A stretch of 64,000 bases of DNA from Synechocystis salina LEGE 00031 (GTDB lineage: Bacteria > Cyanobacteriota > Cyanobacteriia > Cyanobacteriales > Microcystaceae): assembly GCF_015207985.1 (NCBI RefSeq), contig NZ_JADEVV010000002.1, forward strand, positions 62,001 to 126,000, read 5' to 3'. The number at the start of each line of letters is the position of its first letter. Position 1 is the first letter of the stretch. Shown here piece after piece: positions 44,498 through 54,663 of this stretch. The notes under the pieces were generated by a model. The model saw nothing but the letters and a program-made list of their open reading frames with translations. It had not been told where the DNA came from and did no database searches. The translations under genes and the position numbers were made by a program.

Positions 44498-46777
44498 TTA
44501 TGGGCTGTCGGGTACGGTGGCCAAAAGTTCGGGGGTGAGGGACACTTGGCTGAAATATTGTTTTTGGAATTGTTCTTCTGCAATTAAAGTTTCAATTTGC
44601 CGGACCAAAGCTTTCGGCCAGGCACTGCCGGGGGTTAACGCTGGGCTGTGCTCCTTGATCAGAATCAGAATTTGACTAGCTAAGCCATGGCTAAAATCCC
44701 ATTGTTTTTGCAAGCTGAGGGGAGAAAGTTCGGCTGTTTTTCGTCCATGCCATTGTTCTTCTAACTGGGCCACTAGGGCAGTGGGACATTGGGGTAAAAA
44801 ATGATAGGCCAACACTAGGGGTTGTTGGGCGGCGATCGCCTGTTGGTAGGCCCGACGTAATTCTGACCAACTACTGGGACAGGTGCGGAGAACATGACCT
44901 TGGGGAGAAAGACCATGGTGTGGGCAATGGGGGGAACGGCGGTCAATTAAATTAGCACTAGTTTGACTAGATGTAATCCCTTGGGGTTGATGTAAGCGAA
45001 AATCGATCAGGCGCACCTCATACCGGCGATCGTAGGTGTTAAAGTCCAATTCCACCACCAAATCTAACGGTTCATTTTGGGGCAGTTCATCGGGATGGTG
45101 ACCCCACCAGACCCCAGGGCATTGAATGACTTGACCATCGCCATCGGTTTGAGGTGGATATTCCGTCAGCCAAAAATTAGTTTTGAGATAGGACACCTTA
45201 TTGCCGGTGCGGTCTTTGATGTTGCGAAAGCTGGGCCGCTCGACTTGTACTTTTTCTAGTAGTAGTTGGGGGGCGGGATTGCCCATGCCATAGGGTTCCA
45301 GCAAATTAAATTCCCGGAATAGGTCCTGTCCTAAATCTGCCACTGTGACCTGGAGGTCCACCGACAAAATGGGATCTAAACTAATTTGGGCTCCATAGCT
45401 TTGCCAAAACTGTTGATTAACTGCTTCCGTGAACAACGGCAATTTATCCAGCGGCAAGCTTAAGCCAGCGGCAAAGGGATGACCCCCAAAGCCCAACATT
45501 AAATGTCGCTGACTGTGCAGTAGGGCATAGAGGTCAATGTTGGCCACAGAACGGGCTGAACCCTTGGCAATTTCCCCATCTTGGGTGTTGAGCAAAATGG
45601 CCGGACGGCCACAGGTTTGGGCAACATGGCTGGCGGCTAGGCCTAAAACCCCTGTGGGCCATTGGGGATCGGTGAGTACTACTACCCCGGTGGTGGACAG
45701 GTCAATATTTTGGAGCCGTTGGTCAATTTCGGTGATGACGGATTTCTGCAGCCCTTTGCGTCTACTGTTGAGGGTTTCCGTTTCCGCGGCCAATTGATTG
45801 CAAATTTGTGGATCTCGGCTGGTGAGCAATTCCACCCCAAAGCTAGCATCCCCTTTAATGCGACTAATGGCGTTGATGCGGGGGCCAATGCCAAAACCGA
45901 TATCCGTGGGCCGATCGCCGTTACGGTTACAAAGGTTAAGCAAAGCATGGATGCCGGGACGGGTGGCGGTGGCGGGATCTTTTTGGGTACGGAGTTGGGC
46001 AATGCCCCGCTGGGCCAGGTAACGACAATCCCCCTTCAGAGTGACTAAATCGGCAATTAAACCGATCGCCACTAAATCCAGCAACTTTTCCAAAGGTTGT
46101 CGGGGCACTGTAGGGTAATGGTCATAAAGGGCCTCCACCAGCTTAAAAGCCACTGCTACCCCGGAAAGATTAAACAGGGGATGGTCATCGGCAAAGTAAC
46201 GGGGGTTAATAATTGCCACCACTTCAGGGCGATCGTCTGGCAATGTGTGGTGATCAGTGACAATCACATCCATGGCCAATTCCCGGGCATAGAGAATTTC
46301 TGCCAAGTTGGTGCTGCCGGTGTCACAGGTGACAATCAGCTTGGTGCCCTGGGCCGCTAAACGTTCTAGACCCGGTCGATTGAGTCCGTGGGATTCCCGT
46401 AAACGATTCGGAATGGTGTAACTCAACTGGTCACCCTGGGGGAAAAACTGTCCTAATCCTTCCCATAACACTGCAGTGGAAGTAATGCCATCGGCATCAA
46501 AATCCCCCCAGATAGTTATCTTTTCCCCCTGTTCCATGGCCTGCCCCAACCGTTGCACAGCCCATTTCATCTCCTGGCCAAATTCCCAGCCACTGGTGGG
46601 AGTGTAATGCTCCGGTGTTACAAACCCGGCCAACTGATCCGCCGCTTGAATACCCCTTTGCCATAGCAATTGGGCCGCAAATTTGCCGCTGGATTGGTCA
46701 CAATGGCGACGTACCTGTTCGACAAAAATGGCGGGGGGAGTAACAGGGGGAATTAATTGCCAACGAAATTGGGCCAT
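44498..46777 (-). CDS. recJ: single-stranded-DNA-specific exonuclease RecJ
   Basis: A 759-residue DHH-family 5'-3' exonuclease for recombination and repair. The phosphoesterase motifs are WGDFDADGITSTAVLWEGL (about residue 95), VTCDTGSTN, VIVTDHHTLPDD and INPRY, and the DHHA1 motif is LGFGGHPFAAGLSL (about residue 430). The C-terminal extension (about 620-759) is longer than in most RecJ proteins and less conserved. The ATG at 46777 (MAQFRWQL) is preferred over the TTG at 46783. It follows the sensor kinase gene on the same strand by about 40 bases. Confidence 0.95.
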   Translation of the reverse strand: MAQFRWQLIPPVTPPAIFVEQVRRHCDQSSGKFAAQLLWQRGIQAADQLAGFVTPEHYTPTSGWEFGQEMKWAVQRLGQAMEQGEKITIWGDFDADGITSTAVLWEGLGQFFPQGDQLSYTIPNRLRESHGLNRPGLERLAAQGTKLIVTCDTGSTNLAEILYARELAMDVIVTDHHTLPDDRPEVVAIINPRYFADDHPLFNLSGVAVAFKLVEALYDHYPTVPRQPLEKLLDLVAIGLIADLVTLKGDCRYLAQRGIAQLRTQKDPATATRPGIHALLNLCNRNGDRPTDIGFGIGPRINAISRIKGDASFGVELLTSRDPQICNQLAAETETLNSRRKGLQKSVITEIDQRLQNIDLSTTGVVVLTDPQWPTGVLGLAASHVAQTCGRPAILLNTQDGEIAKGSARSVANIDLYALLHSQRHLMLGFGGHPFAAGLSLPLDKLPLFTEAVNQQFWQSYGAQISLDPILSVDLQVTVADLGQDLFREFNLLEPYGMGNPAPQLLLEKVQVERPSFRNIKDRTGNKVSYLKTNFWLTEYPPQTDGDGQVIQCPGVWWGHHPDELPQNEPLDLVVELDFNTYDRRYEVRLIDFRLHQPQGITSSQTSANLIDRRSPHCPHHGLSPQGHVLRTCPSSWSELRRAYQQAIAAQQPLVLAYHFLPQCPTALVAQLEEQWHGRKTAELSPLSLQKQWDFSHGLASQILILIKEHSPALTPGSAWPKALVRQIETLIAEEQFQKQYFSQVSLTPELLATVPDSP

Positions 46778-46818
46778 GGTCAAAGAATTAAAAGTAGATT
46801 CTATGCTAACTTTTCCCC

Positions 46819-49809
46819 CTACTCGGCAGTATGGCGGCTATCTACCCCAGCAGCAATTTCCGTCAGGCTAGCTCGATATTGGGGAAATTGACCCATGAGT
46901 TGTTCCAATCGACGGCTATCAAAATCCTCCAATGCTTGGATAATGCCCTGGCCATAGGCCTCTAAATCGTCCCAGCCATATTCCGTCCCCCAGCTTGCAA
47001 GGCGATCGCCAAAGTTTCTTAATTGTCGGGAAACGAGGGTATGGCGTAAAGTGCTCCAAACGTTAGTTTCTTCCTGTGCCAGCAAAGAAATTAATTGTTG
47101 CCGTCGAGCTTGATCCATTAGGGGCACTGCCATGGGGGAGTACTGACCAGATCCGCTTTGGTTAATCGAGCGCTTGTCGTTAGGGGCCATGTCCCCAGCC
47201 CTAGCCGACAAAAATCTCTCCGTTGCATTGTTGGAGGCGATCGCCCCAAGGTGACCATCGGAATGAACTCCATGGCCAGGGGAAAAACCGGACTCGGGTA
47301 AATTTTCCACCAAGCGCACTGCCGGGAAACGCAAAATGAAGGTACTCCCCTCCCCAGGTCGACTAAAGAGACTAATTTCTCCCCCCAACAATGAGGTTAA
47401 ACGTTTGGTGATGGTCAGACCTAAACCCGTGCCCCCATATTTGCGGGTGCTCTGTCCTTGACTTTGGGTGAAAACATCAAAAATCCTCGCTTGGTCTTCC
47501 GGGGCAATGCCAATGCCCGTGTCAGTAACTTCAATGGCTAGGGAAATGTAGGTGCCCTGGGAGCGGGATCGAATGTCTTCCACACCGATATAAATGAAAA
47601 CCTGTCCCTCCTCGGTAAACTTAAGGGCGTTACCCACCAAATTAAATAAAATTTGTCGTAGGCGTACCGCATCAAAGTAAATGGCTTGGCTTAAGGTTTC
47701 ATCCACTTGAATAGTTAGCAGCAAGCCTTTACTTTCAGCTTTGTAATCGAAAATTTGTTTAATTTCTCTAACAATTGTCCTTAAATCTACTGGCTCCAAA
47801 TTAATTACTAATTTACCTGCTTCAATTTTAGAAATGTCTAAGATATCATCGATAAGTGCTAACAAGACCTTACTACTAGAGCCAATGGCATTGAGGTAAT
47901 TTTTTGTTTGGGACAAACTAAGATCTTTTTGTAAAAGTAAATCACAAAATCCCAAAATAGCATTCATTGGTGTCCGGATTTCGTGGCTAATATTAGCTAA
48001 AAATTCACTTTTAATACCGCTGGCCAATTCAGCATTTTCCTTTGCTTCCCTCAGCTTAACTTCAATGCGCTGGCGTTCTTCAATTTCCCCCGCCAGTTGC
48101 TTATTAATCATAATTAAAGTATTGGTTCTTTCTGCCACTCTCACTTCCAAGTTATCCCTGGCCTGCTTGATGGTTTTAAACTGATTTTGTAAAGTGATCA
48201 GCATTTCATTAAAGTTTTCATTGAGGGTAATCACTTCGCTCACTTCACTGTGCAGGGCAATGGGGGTTAAGCCTTGGTATTGTAATTTGGCGGGAATGTC
48301 GGTGGTAATTTTAGCTAAAGTTAACAATGGATTAGCTACCCGTTTACTAACACTAATGGCAATCACTAAACCCACCAGGCTTAAAAATAACAATAGACCA
48401 AGCTTTTGTACTGATTGAATCTGTAATTTCTCGATACTTTGCCGCGCAGGTAAGCCAATTACTAATTGCCAATCATTAATTTTATCCAAGGATAAAATAT
48501 GGTAGTAATAGGAGTTACGCCAACGGAGAGTAGGATTAGCCGGTTTATCGGGATACCAATGGTAGGTTGATGGATTCAAATCTCTGGGATTACCCCCTTG
48601 AAAAGGCTGATAAGATTCCAAAGGTAATAGATCATCAATGGTGCTAGCTATGACCTGATTTTGGCCATTGATGAGAGTAATATTTAATTCCTTGGTAACC
48701 CTATCTGCATATAACAATTCTTTTGTTTTAGCCAGATTTAAAGAGGCATTAAAAAATCCCTCTAAGCTATTTTTGACCACTAGTGGGATGGTGATAGCAA
48801 TATGGGGATTGATGTTAACATTGGTGCGGTGTAGTGGAGATATTTGTATTTTGGGAGGACTGGAAAAACCAGTCATTTTTTCTGCCTGAATCAGTCCTAA
48901 GCGTGATTCTCCCACTTCATTCGACTCCGGTGAACTAGCAATAATTTTCCCCTGGCGATCGCCAACATAGATATTACTAAAGCCAGCAAAAGCCGTTTGC
49001 ATGGTCTGGGTCATGAGATTAAGAGCTGGTAATTGCGCCCCATTACCCTGATTAATTTCTGCTACTAAAGGCGAGATTTTGGTGGCAAAAACTTCTGCCC
49101 CTTCTAGATGAATTTGGTACCAATCTTCAACGGAATTTTTAATGGGGATGGATAAAGTAGTTAATTCTTGGACTGTTTGCTTTTCCATTTGCAAAAAAGC
49201 TTCTTGACCATTAAAAACGGTGATAAATAGGAGGGGAAAAAAGATAAATGCCACCAACAGATTAAACAAAGTTTGCTCAAAAGATATTTTTTTCCAAGCA
49301 AAAAAAGCTGGCCCTTTTAAGGGAGAAAGATTTTGCTTTGGCAAACCAAACCCAGTGATCAAAAAACTGGCAATTAAGCTATTAAAAATGCCATTGGCAG
49401 CTTGTTTAAGGGTAATTAAACCGGTGGTAACCGGGGTCATATCTAAACCCCAACGGTAAAAAATATAAACCAAGGGCATGCCAATTAACAGCCAAAAGAG
49501 ACTGTTAACTAAGACTAAATTTGTCTGCCGACGGCGCAACATCAAGCCCACTACTAGGGCTTCAAGCATGATTATTAATATCCCGTAACCATGGCGCCAA
49601 ATGATCAGGGTGTGACTGCCGGCGATCGCCGCACTAACTAAGCCCCAGGGCAAGCCACAGTAAACGAGTACTAGTAAAGTGGCAATGCTACCAAAAAGAA
49701 AATCAACGCCGAAAAATATATGTAGTTTAAAATAGTTTCCTCCATAACCCGCCAGTAAAAGGCAGGGCAAAAGCCAGTATTTTTGTAGGAGATTAGGAAA
49801 TTTGCCCAT
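46819..49809 (-). CDS. membrane-bound sensor histidine kinase
   Basis: A 996-residue kinase. Several hydrophobic segments in residues 10-220 form a membrane module. A periplasmic Cache-like sensor (about 225-460) follows, then a membrane helix and HAMP region (about 470-560), a coiled coil, HisKA with SHEIRTPMNAILGF (about 615), and HATPase with NLVGNALKFTEEG, DTGIGIAPEDQ and GGTGLGLTITKRL. The last 150 residues contain no receiver-domain motif but a helical region of unknown role. It lies between a DUF2079 gene and recJ. PCC 6803 has a kinase next to recJ (Sll1353, from memory). Confidence 0.85.
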   Translation of the reverse strand: MGKFPNLLQKYWLLPCLLLAGYGGNYFKLHIFFGVDFLFGSIATLLVLVYCGLPWGLVSAAIAGSHTLIIWRHGYGILIIMLEALVVGLMLRRRQTNLVLVNSLFWLLIGMPLVYIFYRWGLDMTPVTTGLITLKQAANGIFNSLIASFLITGFGLPKQNLSPLKGPAFFAWKKISFEQTLFNLLVAFIFFPLLFITVFNGQEAFLQMEKQTVQELTTLSIPIKNSVEDWYQIHLEGAEVFATKISPLVAEINQGNGAQLPALNLMTQTMQTAFAGFSNIYVGDRQGKIIASSPESNEVGESRLGLIQAEKMTGFSSPPKIQISPLHRTNVNINPHIAITIPLVVKNSLEGFFNASLNLAKTKELLYADRVTKELNITLINGQNQVIASTIDDLLPLESYQPFQGGNPRDLNPSTYHWYPDKPANPTLRWRNSYYYHILSLDKINDWQLVIGLPARQSIEKLQIQSVQKLGLLLFLSLVGLVIAISVSKRVANPLLTLAKITTDIPAKLQYQGLTPIALHSEVSEVITLNENFNEMLITLQNQFKTIKQARDNLEVRVAERTNTLIMINKQLAGEIEERQRIEVKLREAKENAELASGIKSEFLANISHEIRTPMNAILGFCDLLLQKDLSLSQTKNYLNAIGSSSKVLLALIDDILDISKIEAGKLVINLEPVDLRTIVREIKQIFDYKAESKGLLLTIQVDETLSQAIYFDAVRLRQILFNLVGNALKFTEEGQVFIYIGVEDIRSRSQGTYISLAIEVTDTGIGIAPEDQARIFDVFTQSQGQSTRKYGGTGLGLTITKRLTSLLGGEISLFSRPGEGSTFILRFPAVRLVENLPESGFSPGHGVHSDGHLGAIASNNATERFLSARAGDMAPNDKRSINQSGSGQYSPMAVPLMDQARRQQLISLLAQEETNVWSTLRHTLVSRQLRNFGDRLASWGTEYGWDDLEAYGQGIIQALEDFDSRRLEQLMGQFPQYRASLTEIAAGVDSRHTAE

Positions 49810-49827
49810 GGGAAACCTAAGCTGAAA

Positions 49828-51246
49828 TTAGGGGATAGAGGGGGCGCGTCGATAAAGAATCACTTCATTCTCTTGATATTCTGGCGTAAAAGCTGAATCC
49901 TGACTCACCTGTTGGGCTAGGGCTTCCACCGTGCCCTGGGAATTTTCCCAACCGGCGTAGTTGGTTTGCAATAACACCGCATCAAAACGGTTTAGATCGA
50001 AGGGAGCTTCCGCTTCAATGGCTAATTCTAGGTCGGGTCGATGGCTCAAGTGGGCCGCCAGGTGGGGGGAAGTCAAAACCCGATCGCCTGGTTGCACCAA
50101 GGATACTGCTGTTTGTAGGTTAGCCAACTGCCCCCAATGGTGCCAATATCTGCCGAAAAAGTAGGTGTATTTCCCCAAAGCTAAAAAGGCGATCGCCGTC
50201 CAGAGAATAATCCAGCGGGGCTTTTTTAGCCAACTACTGCCCTGATACCAATGGGTCATCACCACCAGGAGTAAAAAGGGCAAAATTGGCAACGAATATT
50301 GATGAATTAAATCCTTTTGGGGAAGATAGTCGGTCACTAAGTTAACAAATAGGGCAGGAATTGCCGGGATAGCCATGGCCCAGGCTTTACCCCAAATGCC
50401 CCAAATAATCGGCGCAGTTAATAGCACTAAATAAAATAAGTTATCCAGCGTAAATAACATTCCTAAAACGATTTGGGGTTTAAGAATTAAATTTAAAATA
50501 ATTTCTGTAACGGAATCCCCAAGAAAGCTATAGCGTCCCACCGCCGCCGCCTCTTCGCCACTAAAGGCCGGAATAATACCTTTGGTGGTGATAATAAACC
50601 AAGCAATTCCCGCCCCCGTGGTAATGAGTCCCATTAACCTTTTTCTTTCCCAAATTAGCAACCAAATACCTAGCATAAATACCGTGAGGGAAAGCACTGC
50701 TTTGCTAGCCAAAATTATGATTAAACTAATTAAGAAAATTCCCCATTTATTGGCCCTGGCGCTCCACACCGCCCAGAGCAAACCAGGTACAGCAATTACT
50801 TCCGTGTGAAAATCAAATAAATTGATATTGAAAATCAGGGGATATAGGCCATAAACCAAGGCCATGGTTAAACTTTCTTTTTCCCCCAGTCCCGTTTGTT
50901 TTGCCAATTGCCAAGTGGGCCAAGCTCCTATGGCCAAGGCGATCGCCTGGATGAAAAATAACCAATAAACGGAGGGATAAATTTTGTAAAAAATTGCGAT
51001 GGGATAAACCAAAAAAGCGGCGTGGTCCCCCAAAATATGAAAGCCCCGAAAGGAAACCCTGGGATATTCCCCCTGACTGATGAGATAAATAGCCTGGTCG
51101 AAAAACCCCAAATCCAGGGCAGTGGATTGGAATAGCCAATGGCGCACCGTGGCACAGATGAAGAGAATAACTGCACCGATCGCCATCCCGATCAATAAAG
51201 AACGGGGGGGCAAAAATCCTCCAGGCTTGCTCTGGCTTACTTCCAT
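49828..51246 (-). CDS. DUF2079 membrane protein
   Basis: A 472-residue protein with about ten membrane helices and a C-terminal soluble segment. The N-terminal half has DLGFFDQAIYLISQGEYP and GDHAAFLVYPIAIFYKI, typical of DUF2079 proteins, which are thought to be glycosyltransferase-like (GT39 or GT83-type fold) membrane enzymes. The DLGFFDQA acidic pair is the usual catalytic loop position in that fold. It is 18 bases upstream of the sensor kinase gene on the same strand. Substrate unknown. Confidence 0.75.
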   Translation of the reverse strand: MEVSQSKPGGFLPPRSLLIGMAIGAVILFICATVRHWLFQSTALDLGFFDQAIYLISQGEYPRVSFRGFHILGDHAAFLVYPIAIFYKIYPSVYWLFFIQAIALAIGAWPTWQLAKQTGLGEKESLTMALVYGLYPLIFNINLFDFHTEVIAVPGLLWAVWSARANKWGIFLISLIIILASKAVLSLTVFMLGIWLLIWERKRLMGLITTGAGIAWFIITTKGIIPAFSGEEAAAVGRYSFLGDSVTEIILNLILKPQIVLGMLFTLDNLFYLVLLTAPIIWGIWGKAWAMAIPAIPALFVNLVTDYLPQKDLIHQYSLPILPFLLLVVMTHWYQGSSWLKKPRWIILWTAIAFLALGKYTYFFGRYWHHWGQLANLQTAVSLVQPGDRVLTSPHLAAHLSHRPDLELAIEAEAPFDLNRFDAVLLQTNYAGWENSQGTVEALAQQVSQDSAFTPEYQENEVILYRRAPSIP

Positions 51247-51456
51247 GGTGATTCAACTGGGACTAAAAATGGGGCAAAATTTGCCAAAACTCTTCCAACA
51301 TTAGCAAACCAAGGGCGTTCTGTTGCCTTAATGGAGAAGGCTGGGGGGATTAAGTGCCATGGCAGACTGGGCAAACCCAACTCTTGAAACCCCTTGCGGT
51401 GCTCAGGCTAGGATGGAAAGTAATCAGCGATGAATTTTGGAACAGGTTAAGTATCC

Positions 51457-52380
51457 ATGGTCGAGGTTATATGTTTTGGAGAAATGCTCTTTGACTGTTT
51501 GGCGGATCAGTTGGGAATACCCTTGGAGCAGGTTACATCCTGGACTAACTATGCCGGTGGTGCTCCTGCCAATGTGGCCTGTGCTTTGGTTAAACAGGGG
51601 ATTAGCACCGCTTTCATTGGTCGTTTGGGGGCAGACAGGGCGGGACAAGAGTTAAAAAGTGTTCTAAAACAATGCCAAGTTAACGTTGATGGAGTGCAAA
51701 TTGATCCCCATCGACCCACCCGTTTGGTTTATGTGACCAGGACATGGGAAGGCGATCGCCATTTTGCTGGGTTTGGGGAATATCACAGCGGGGATTTTGC
51801 CGACACAGCGGTGCAGTGGGAAGACATTCCTGAATCTTTATTCACCTCAGCCCAATATCTGGTGATGGGTACTATTGCCCTGGCCTATCCCGACAGTCGG
51901 ACTGCGACGAAGCAGTTAGTGGCGTTGGCAAAAAAACACCAGGTCAAGATCTTTTTAGATGTCAATTGGCGATCGGTTTTTTGGGACGATGAAGCGCAAG
52001 CCAAAGAACTGATTCCCACTCTGATTACCCACGCCCAAATTTTGAAATGTACCGACGAGGAAGCGGTCTGGTTGTTTGGCTATCAAGATCCGGTTACCAT
52101 CCACAACAAATTTCCCCACCTCCAGGGGATATTGGTCACCGCCGGGGACAAGGGGTGTGCCTATTCCCTCGGCAAAAACTACGGAGAGGTTCCTGCTTTT
52201 AAGGTCAATGTGCGGGATACCACCGGGGCGGGAGACAGTTTTGTGGCAGGATTTTTAGCCCAAGCCCTAACCCACGGGGATAAATTATTCACAGATGCTC
52301 ACCTCGGTTGCCAGGCCGTGACCTATGCCAGTGCTATGGGGGCTTTCACCACCCTCCATCCCGGGGCGATCGCCCGTTGA
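51457..52380 (+). CDS. fructokinase (PfkB-family carbohydrate kinase)
   Basis: A 307-residue sugar kinase. The first PfkB signature is AGGAPANVACALVKQG (about residue 32) and the second is DTTGAGDSFVAGFLAQAL (about residue 254), containing the catalytic aspartate. CFGEMLFDCLADQ and DVNWRSVFW match bacterial fructokinases. It phosphorylates fructose to fructose-6-phosphate, allowing growth on fructose or use of sucrose breakdown. The ATG at 51457 follows GGAACAGG. Confidence 0.9.
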   Translation: MVEVICFGEMLFDCLADQLGIPLEQVTSWTNYAGGAPANVACALVKQGISTAFIGRLGADRAGQELKSVLKQCQVNVDGVQIDPHRPTRLVYVTRTWEGDRHFAGFGEYHSGDFADTAVQWEDIPESLFTSAQYLVMGTIALAYPDSRTATKQLVALAKKHQVKIFLDVNWRSVFWDDEAQAKELIPTLITHAQILKCTDEEAVWLFGYQDPVTIHNKFPHLQGILVTAGDKGCAYSLGKNYGEVPAFKVNVRDTTGAGDSFVAGFLAQALTHGDKLFTDAHLGCQAVTYASAMGAFTTLHPGAIAR

Positions 52381-52736
52381 TGTCATTAATGTAAAAAAAT
52401 GCCGCCTTCATACTGGTATTGGTATAACCACAAATTGAGGCGTTGATTAAACAAGTTGCCATTGACATTTGCTGAATGGGAGCTAATTCTATTTAGTCTT
52501 GGTAAGTACGGCTCCTGCAACCTTGTTTAATAATGTGTCGGCCATAACCCTTTTACAGACAAGTGAAATTCTCTGTACAAGAGTGAAAGCTCCAACAACA
52601 AATCTCTACTCCTAGGAGAAACTAATTCATTGGCAGTCCAACACTAATAGCTAACCGATCAACATCAAAAAAAGTATAGAATATTGTAAAAAATACGATT
52701 GTTGACCGTAAATTTTTAGCATTTTCCCTAGTGACA
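52381..52736. other. intergenic region, candidate promoter for the cytochrome b gene
   Basis: 356 bases with no gene. TATAGAAT at 52675-52682 is a possible -10 box about 55 bases before the cytochrome gene. CTCCTAGGAG near 52611-52620 is a perfect 10-base palindrome. No riboswitch or terminator is apparent. Confidence 0.4.
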
Positions 52737-53330
52737 ATGAATACACCGCCATTGCAGCAAACCACAGAAAAACGCAAACCAAGGCTTAATTCCCCATTTA
52801 AGTCCCTAATGCGAATCCATTGGTGGATGGCACTTGCCTATTTAATTGTCTTTTGTACTGGTATTTTCATGGTTAACCTAGAAAGGGGACAATTTTTACG
52901 CAGTGAATTATACGATTTTCACAAATCCATCGGCATATTAACCATGGCATTATTGACCTGGCGAATTTTCACCTTATTCCAGGTCTGGTGGCGTAAATAT
53001 ACCAAACGTACTCCAAAATTATCCCCAGCTTGGTGGCGTAACTTTACCCTCCACCTGAGCTTATATTTATTTATGGGAGTAGTGCCAATTTCCGGATTTC
53101 TGTTGTCCAATTCCTTTAAAGCAAATAATGTGAGATTTTTCTCCATTACCTTGCCCGATATTTTTCCCGAAAATGAAGCCATGGTAGAAATCGGACGTAA
53201 TGCCCATTTTTGGTTAGCCTACACATTCTTGCTTTTTATTTTCATACACATGTTAACTTACTGGAAAGTAATCAGAGCTAATTGGCGAAGATGGGTCAAT
53301 TTTATCAACAGATTTCAACAGCAAACTTAA
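52737..53330 (+). CDS. cytochrome b561-like membrane protein
   Basis: A 197-residue protein with four membrane helices at about 30-48, 70-88, 110-130 and 160-182. Conserved histidines in RIHWWMALAYL (H near 27), YDFHKSIGILTMALLTWRI, TLHLSLYLFMGVVPISGF and HFWLAYTFLLFIFIHML are positioned as ligands for two b-type hemes, as in bacterial cytochrome b561. The protein would carry electrons across a membrane. The ATG at 52737 is used (GTG at 52731 is an alternative). Confidence 0.85.
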   Translation: MNTPPLQQTTEKRKPRLNSPFKSLMRIHWWMALAYLIVFCTGIFMVNLERGQFLRSELYDFHKSIGILTMALLTWRIFTLFQVWWRKYTKRTPKLSPAWWRNFTLHLSLYLFMGVVPISGFLLSNSFKANNVRFFSITLPDIFPENEAMVEIGRNAHFWLAYTFLLFIFIHMLTYWKVIRANWRRWVNFINRFQQQT

Positions 53331-53348
53331 TTTCTTATCAAGATCCAT

Positions 53349-53420
53349 GGCGTGGGAAAACCCCCAGATTTATCCGTGGGGAGTGTCAAGACAAACCCAG
53401 TCAAGCAGGAAGCCCACGCC
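53349..53420 (+). mobile_element. IS200/IS605-like right-end scar (TnpB 3' end / omega-RNA-like)
   Basis: A perfect 8-base inverted repeat, GGCGTGGG (53349-53356) and CCCACGCC (53413-53420), encloses an inner C4/G4 hairpin (CCCC at 361-365, GGGG at 378-381). The segment also reads VKTNPVKQEAHAFSGGST in one frame, resembling the C-terminus of cyanobacterial TnpB proteins. No transposase gene remains. It may be a decayed IS605-type right end or the 3' end of its guide RNA. The same structure could work as a terminator for the convergent genes here. Confidence 0.4.
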
Positions 53421-53437
53421 TTTAGCGGAGGGAGCAC

Positions 53438-54634
53438 TCAACGACCGAGAAGATTTTCTATCCCCTCACAACCACCGGGGATAGTTTTTCTAGTTAATGT
53501 TCCCCCCCAAGCACAGCAATAGCACCTCTGCTCCTCGCTCATATTCTTGGTGTTACTGAAGTTGGCATTTTCCACCACTGCTCCCGTATACTCACCAGTT
53601 TCGTAATTGGGAATATGGTTGCGACTGCGGGGACTAGCCTTATCCCCAGTGCCATAAAATAGCCTAGTTCCCTTCAGATCCGCCCCATTAAGGTTGGCTT
53701 CGTAGAGCACCGCCCTGGATAGATTAGCCTTGACCAAATCCACTTGACTGAGGTTAGCCCGGATGAGGTAAATCTCACTCAGATCCACCCAGCGCAGATC
53801 CTGCCCCACCAAATCCGCCGCCACGAGCATCACTCCCAGGTTAATTACCCTTAGGCCGTGGATGCGGTCTTCTTGGTAGCCCCCCATGCCATCAAAAATA
53901 GGGCGACCGAGGTAATAGTCTCGCTTGAGGGGGGTGAGTAGGCGGGATTGGGAAAGAAAGCGGAGAATTTTTGCCTTACCACCGGAATCCACACTGGCCA
54001 GAATAGCCGCCGTTCTTCCTTCAGCGAAGGCCCGTTCCTGGGGCCAATCTTCTAACATGCCCTGATCGCTCAAAGCTAAGTCTGAAATACCCTGAAAATA
54101 GGCATCAATGGTTTGTTGCTGGGTGATGCGATTTTGTTGAATAGTCAAATCCTTGGAAATGACATATTGTTGCCAAGCAACGTACACCGCCAGTACAGCG
54201 ATCATAATTTGCCCCAGGGCCCCCACCCATTCTGCCCAGGAACCAAATTCGTCGTATTTGAATTGATTGAGCCAATACTTCACAGAACTGTAAAGGCCTA
54301 GATAGTGGGCTAGAGCTCCGCTTGCCAAGACAAAACCGAGCCCCCCCAAGAGGGAACGCCGCTCTTGAACGGTGAGGTAGTGCTGTATCCATGACTTGAT
54401 GGTGGGGAGAATGACCTGGAGGGAAAACATCAGGGCCAGCACCGCTGAAGTAAACCCCAACCAGGGCCAGCGGAAAACTAACCCCAGGGCAATGCCAAGC
54501 ACTGTCACCACCAGTAACCAGGGCATAGCCGGATCAACAGACTCTTGAAACACCCATTGGGGCAAAGAACGACGGGGCGTACTACTTTCCCCCGGTCCTA
54601 GGGCTGGAGGCAAATCGAACAACTCATTGGGCAT
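53438..54634 (-). CDS. membrane protein with C-terminal pentapeptide repeats
   Basis: A 398-residue protein. About four membrane helices lie in residues 36-170, followed by a coiled-coil-like region (about 170-230) and a pentapeptide-repeat block (about 280-345: RWVDLSEIYLIRANLSQVDL, VKANLSRAVLYEANLNGADLKGTRL). The tail has three cysteines (RCYCCAW). The repeats form a short beta-helix. Function unknown; it is convergent with the cytochrome b gene across the IS-like scar. Confidence 0.75.
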   Translation of the reverse strand: MPNELFDLPPALGPGESSTPRRSLPQWVFQESVDPAMPWLLVVTVLGIALGLVFRWPWLGFTSAVLALMFSLQVILPTIKSWIQHYLTVQERRSLLGGLGFVLASGALAHYLGLYSSVKYWLNQFKYDEFGSWAEWVGALGQIMIAVLAVYVAWQQYVISKDLTIQQNRITQQQTIDAYFQGISDLALSDQGMLEDWPQERAFAEGRTAAILASVDSGGKAKILRFLSQSRLLTPLKRDYYLGRPIFDGMGGYQEDRIHGLRVINLGVMLVAADLVGQDLRWVDLSEIYLIRANLSQVDLVKANLSRAVLYEANLNGADLKGTRLFYGTGDKASPRSRNHIPNYETGEYTGAVVENANFSNTKNMSEEQRCYCCAWGGTLTRKTIPGGCEGIENLLGR

Positions 54635-54663
54635 AGCCGAAACATTCAGGACAAGGGCAATTC

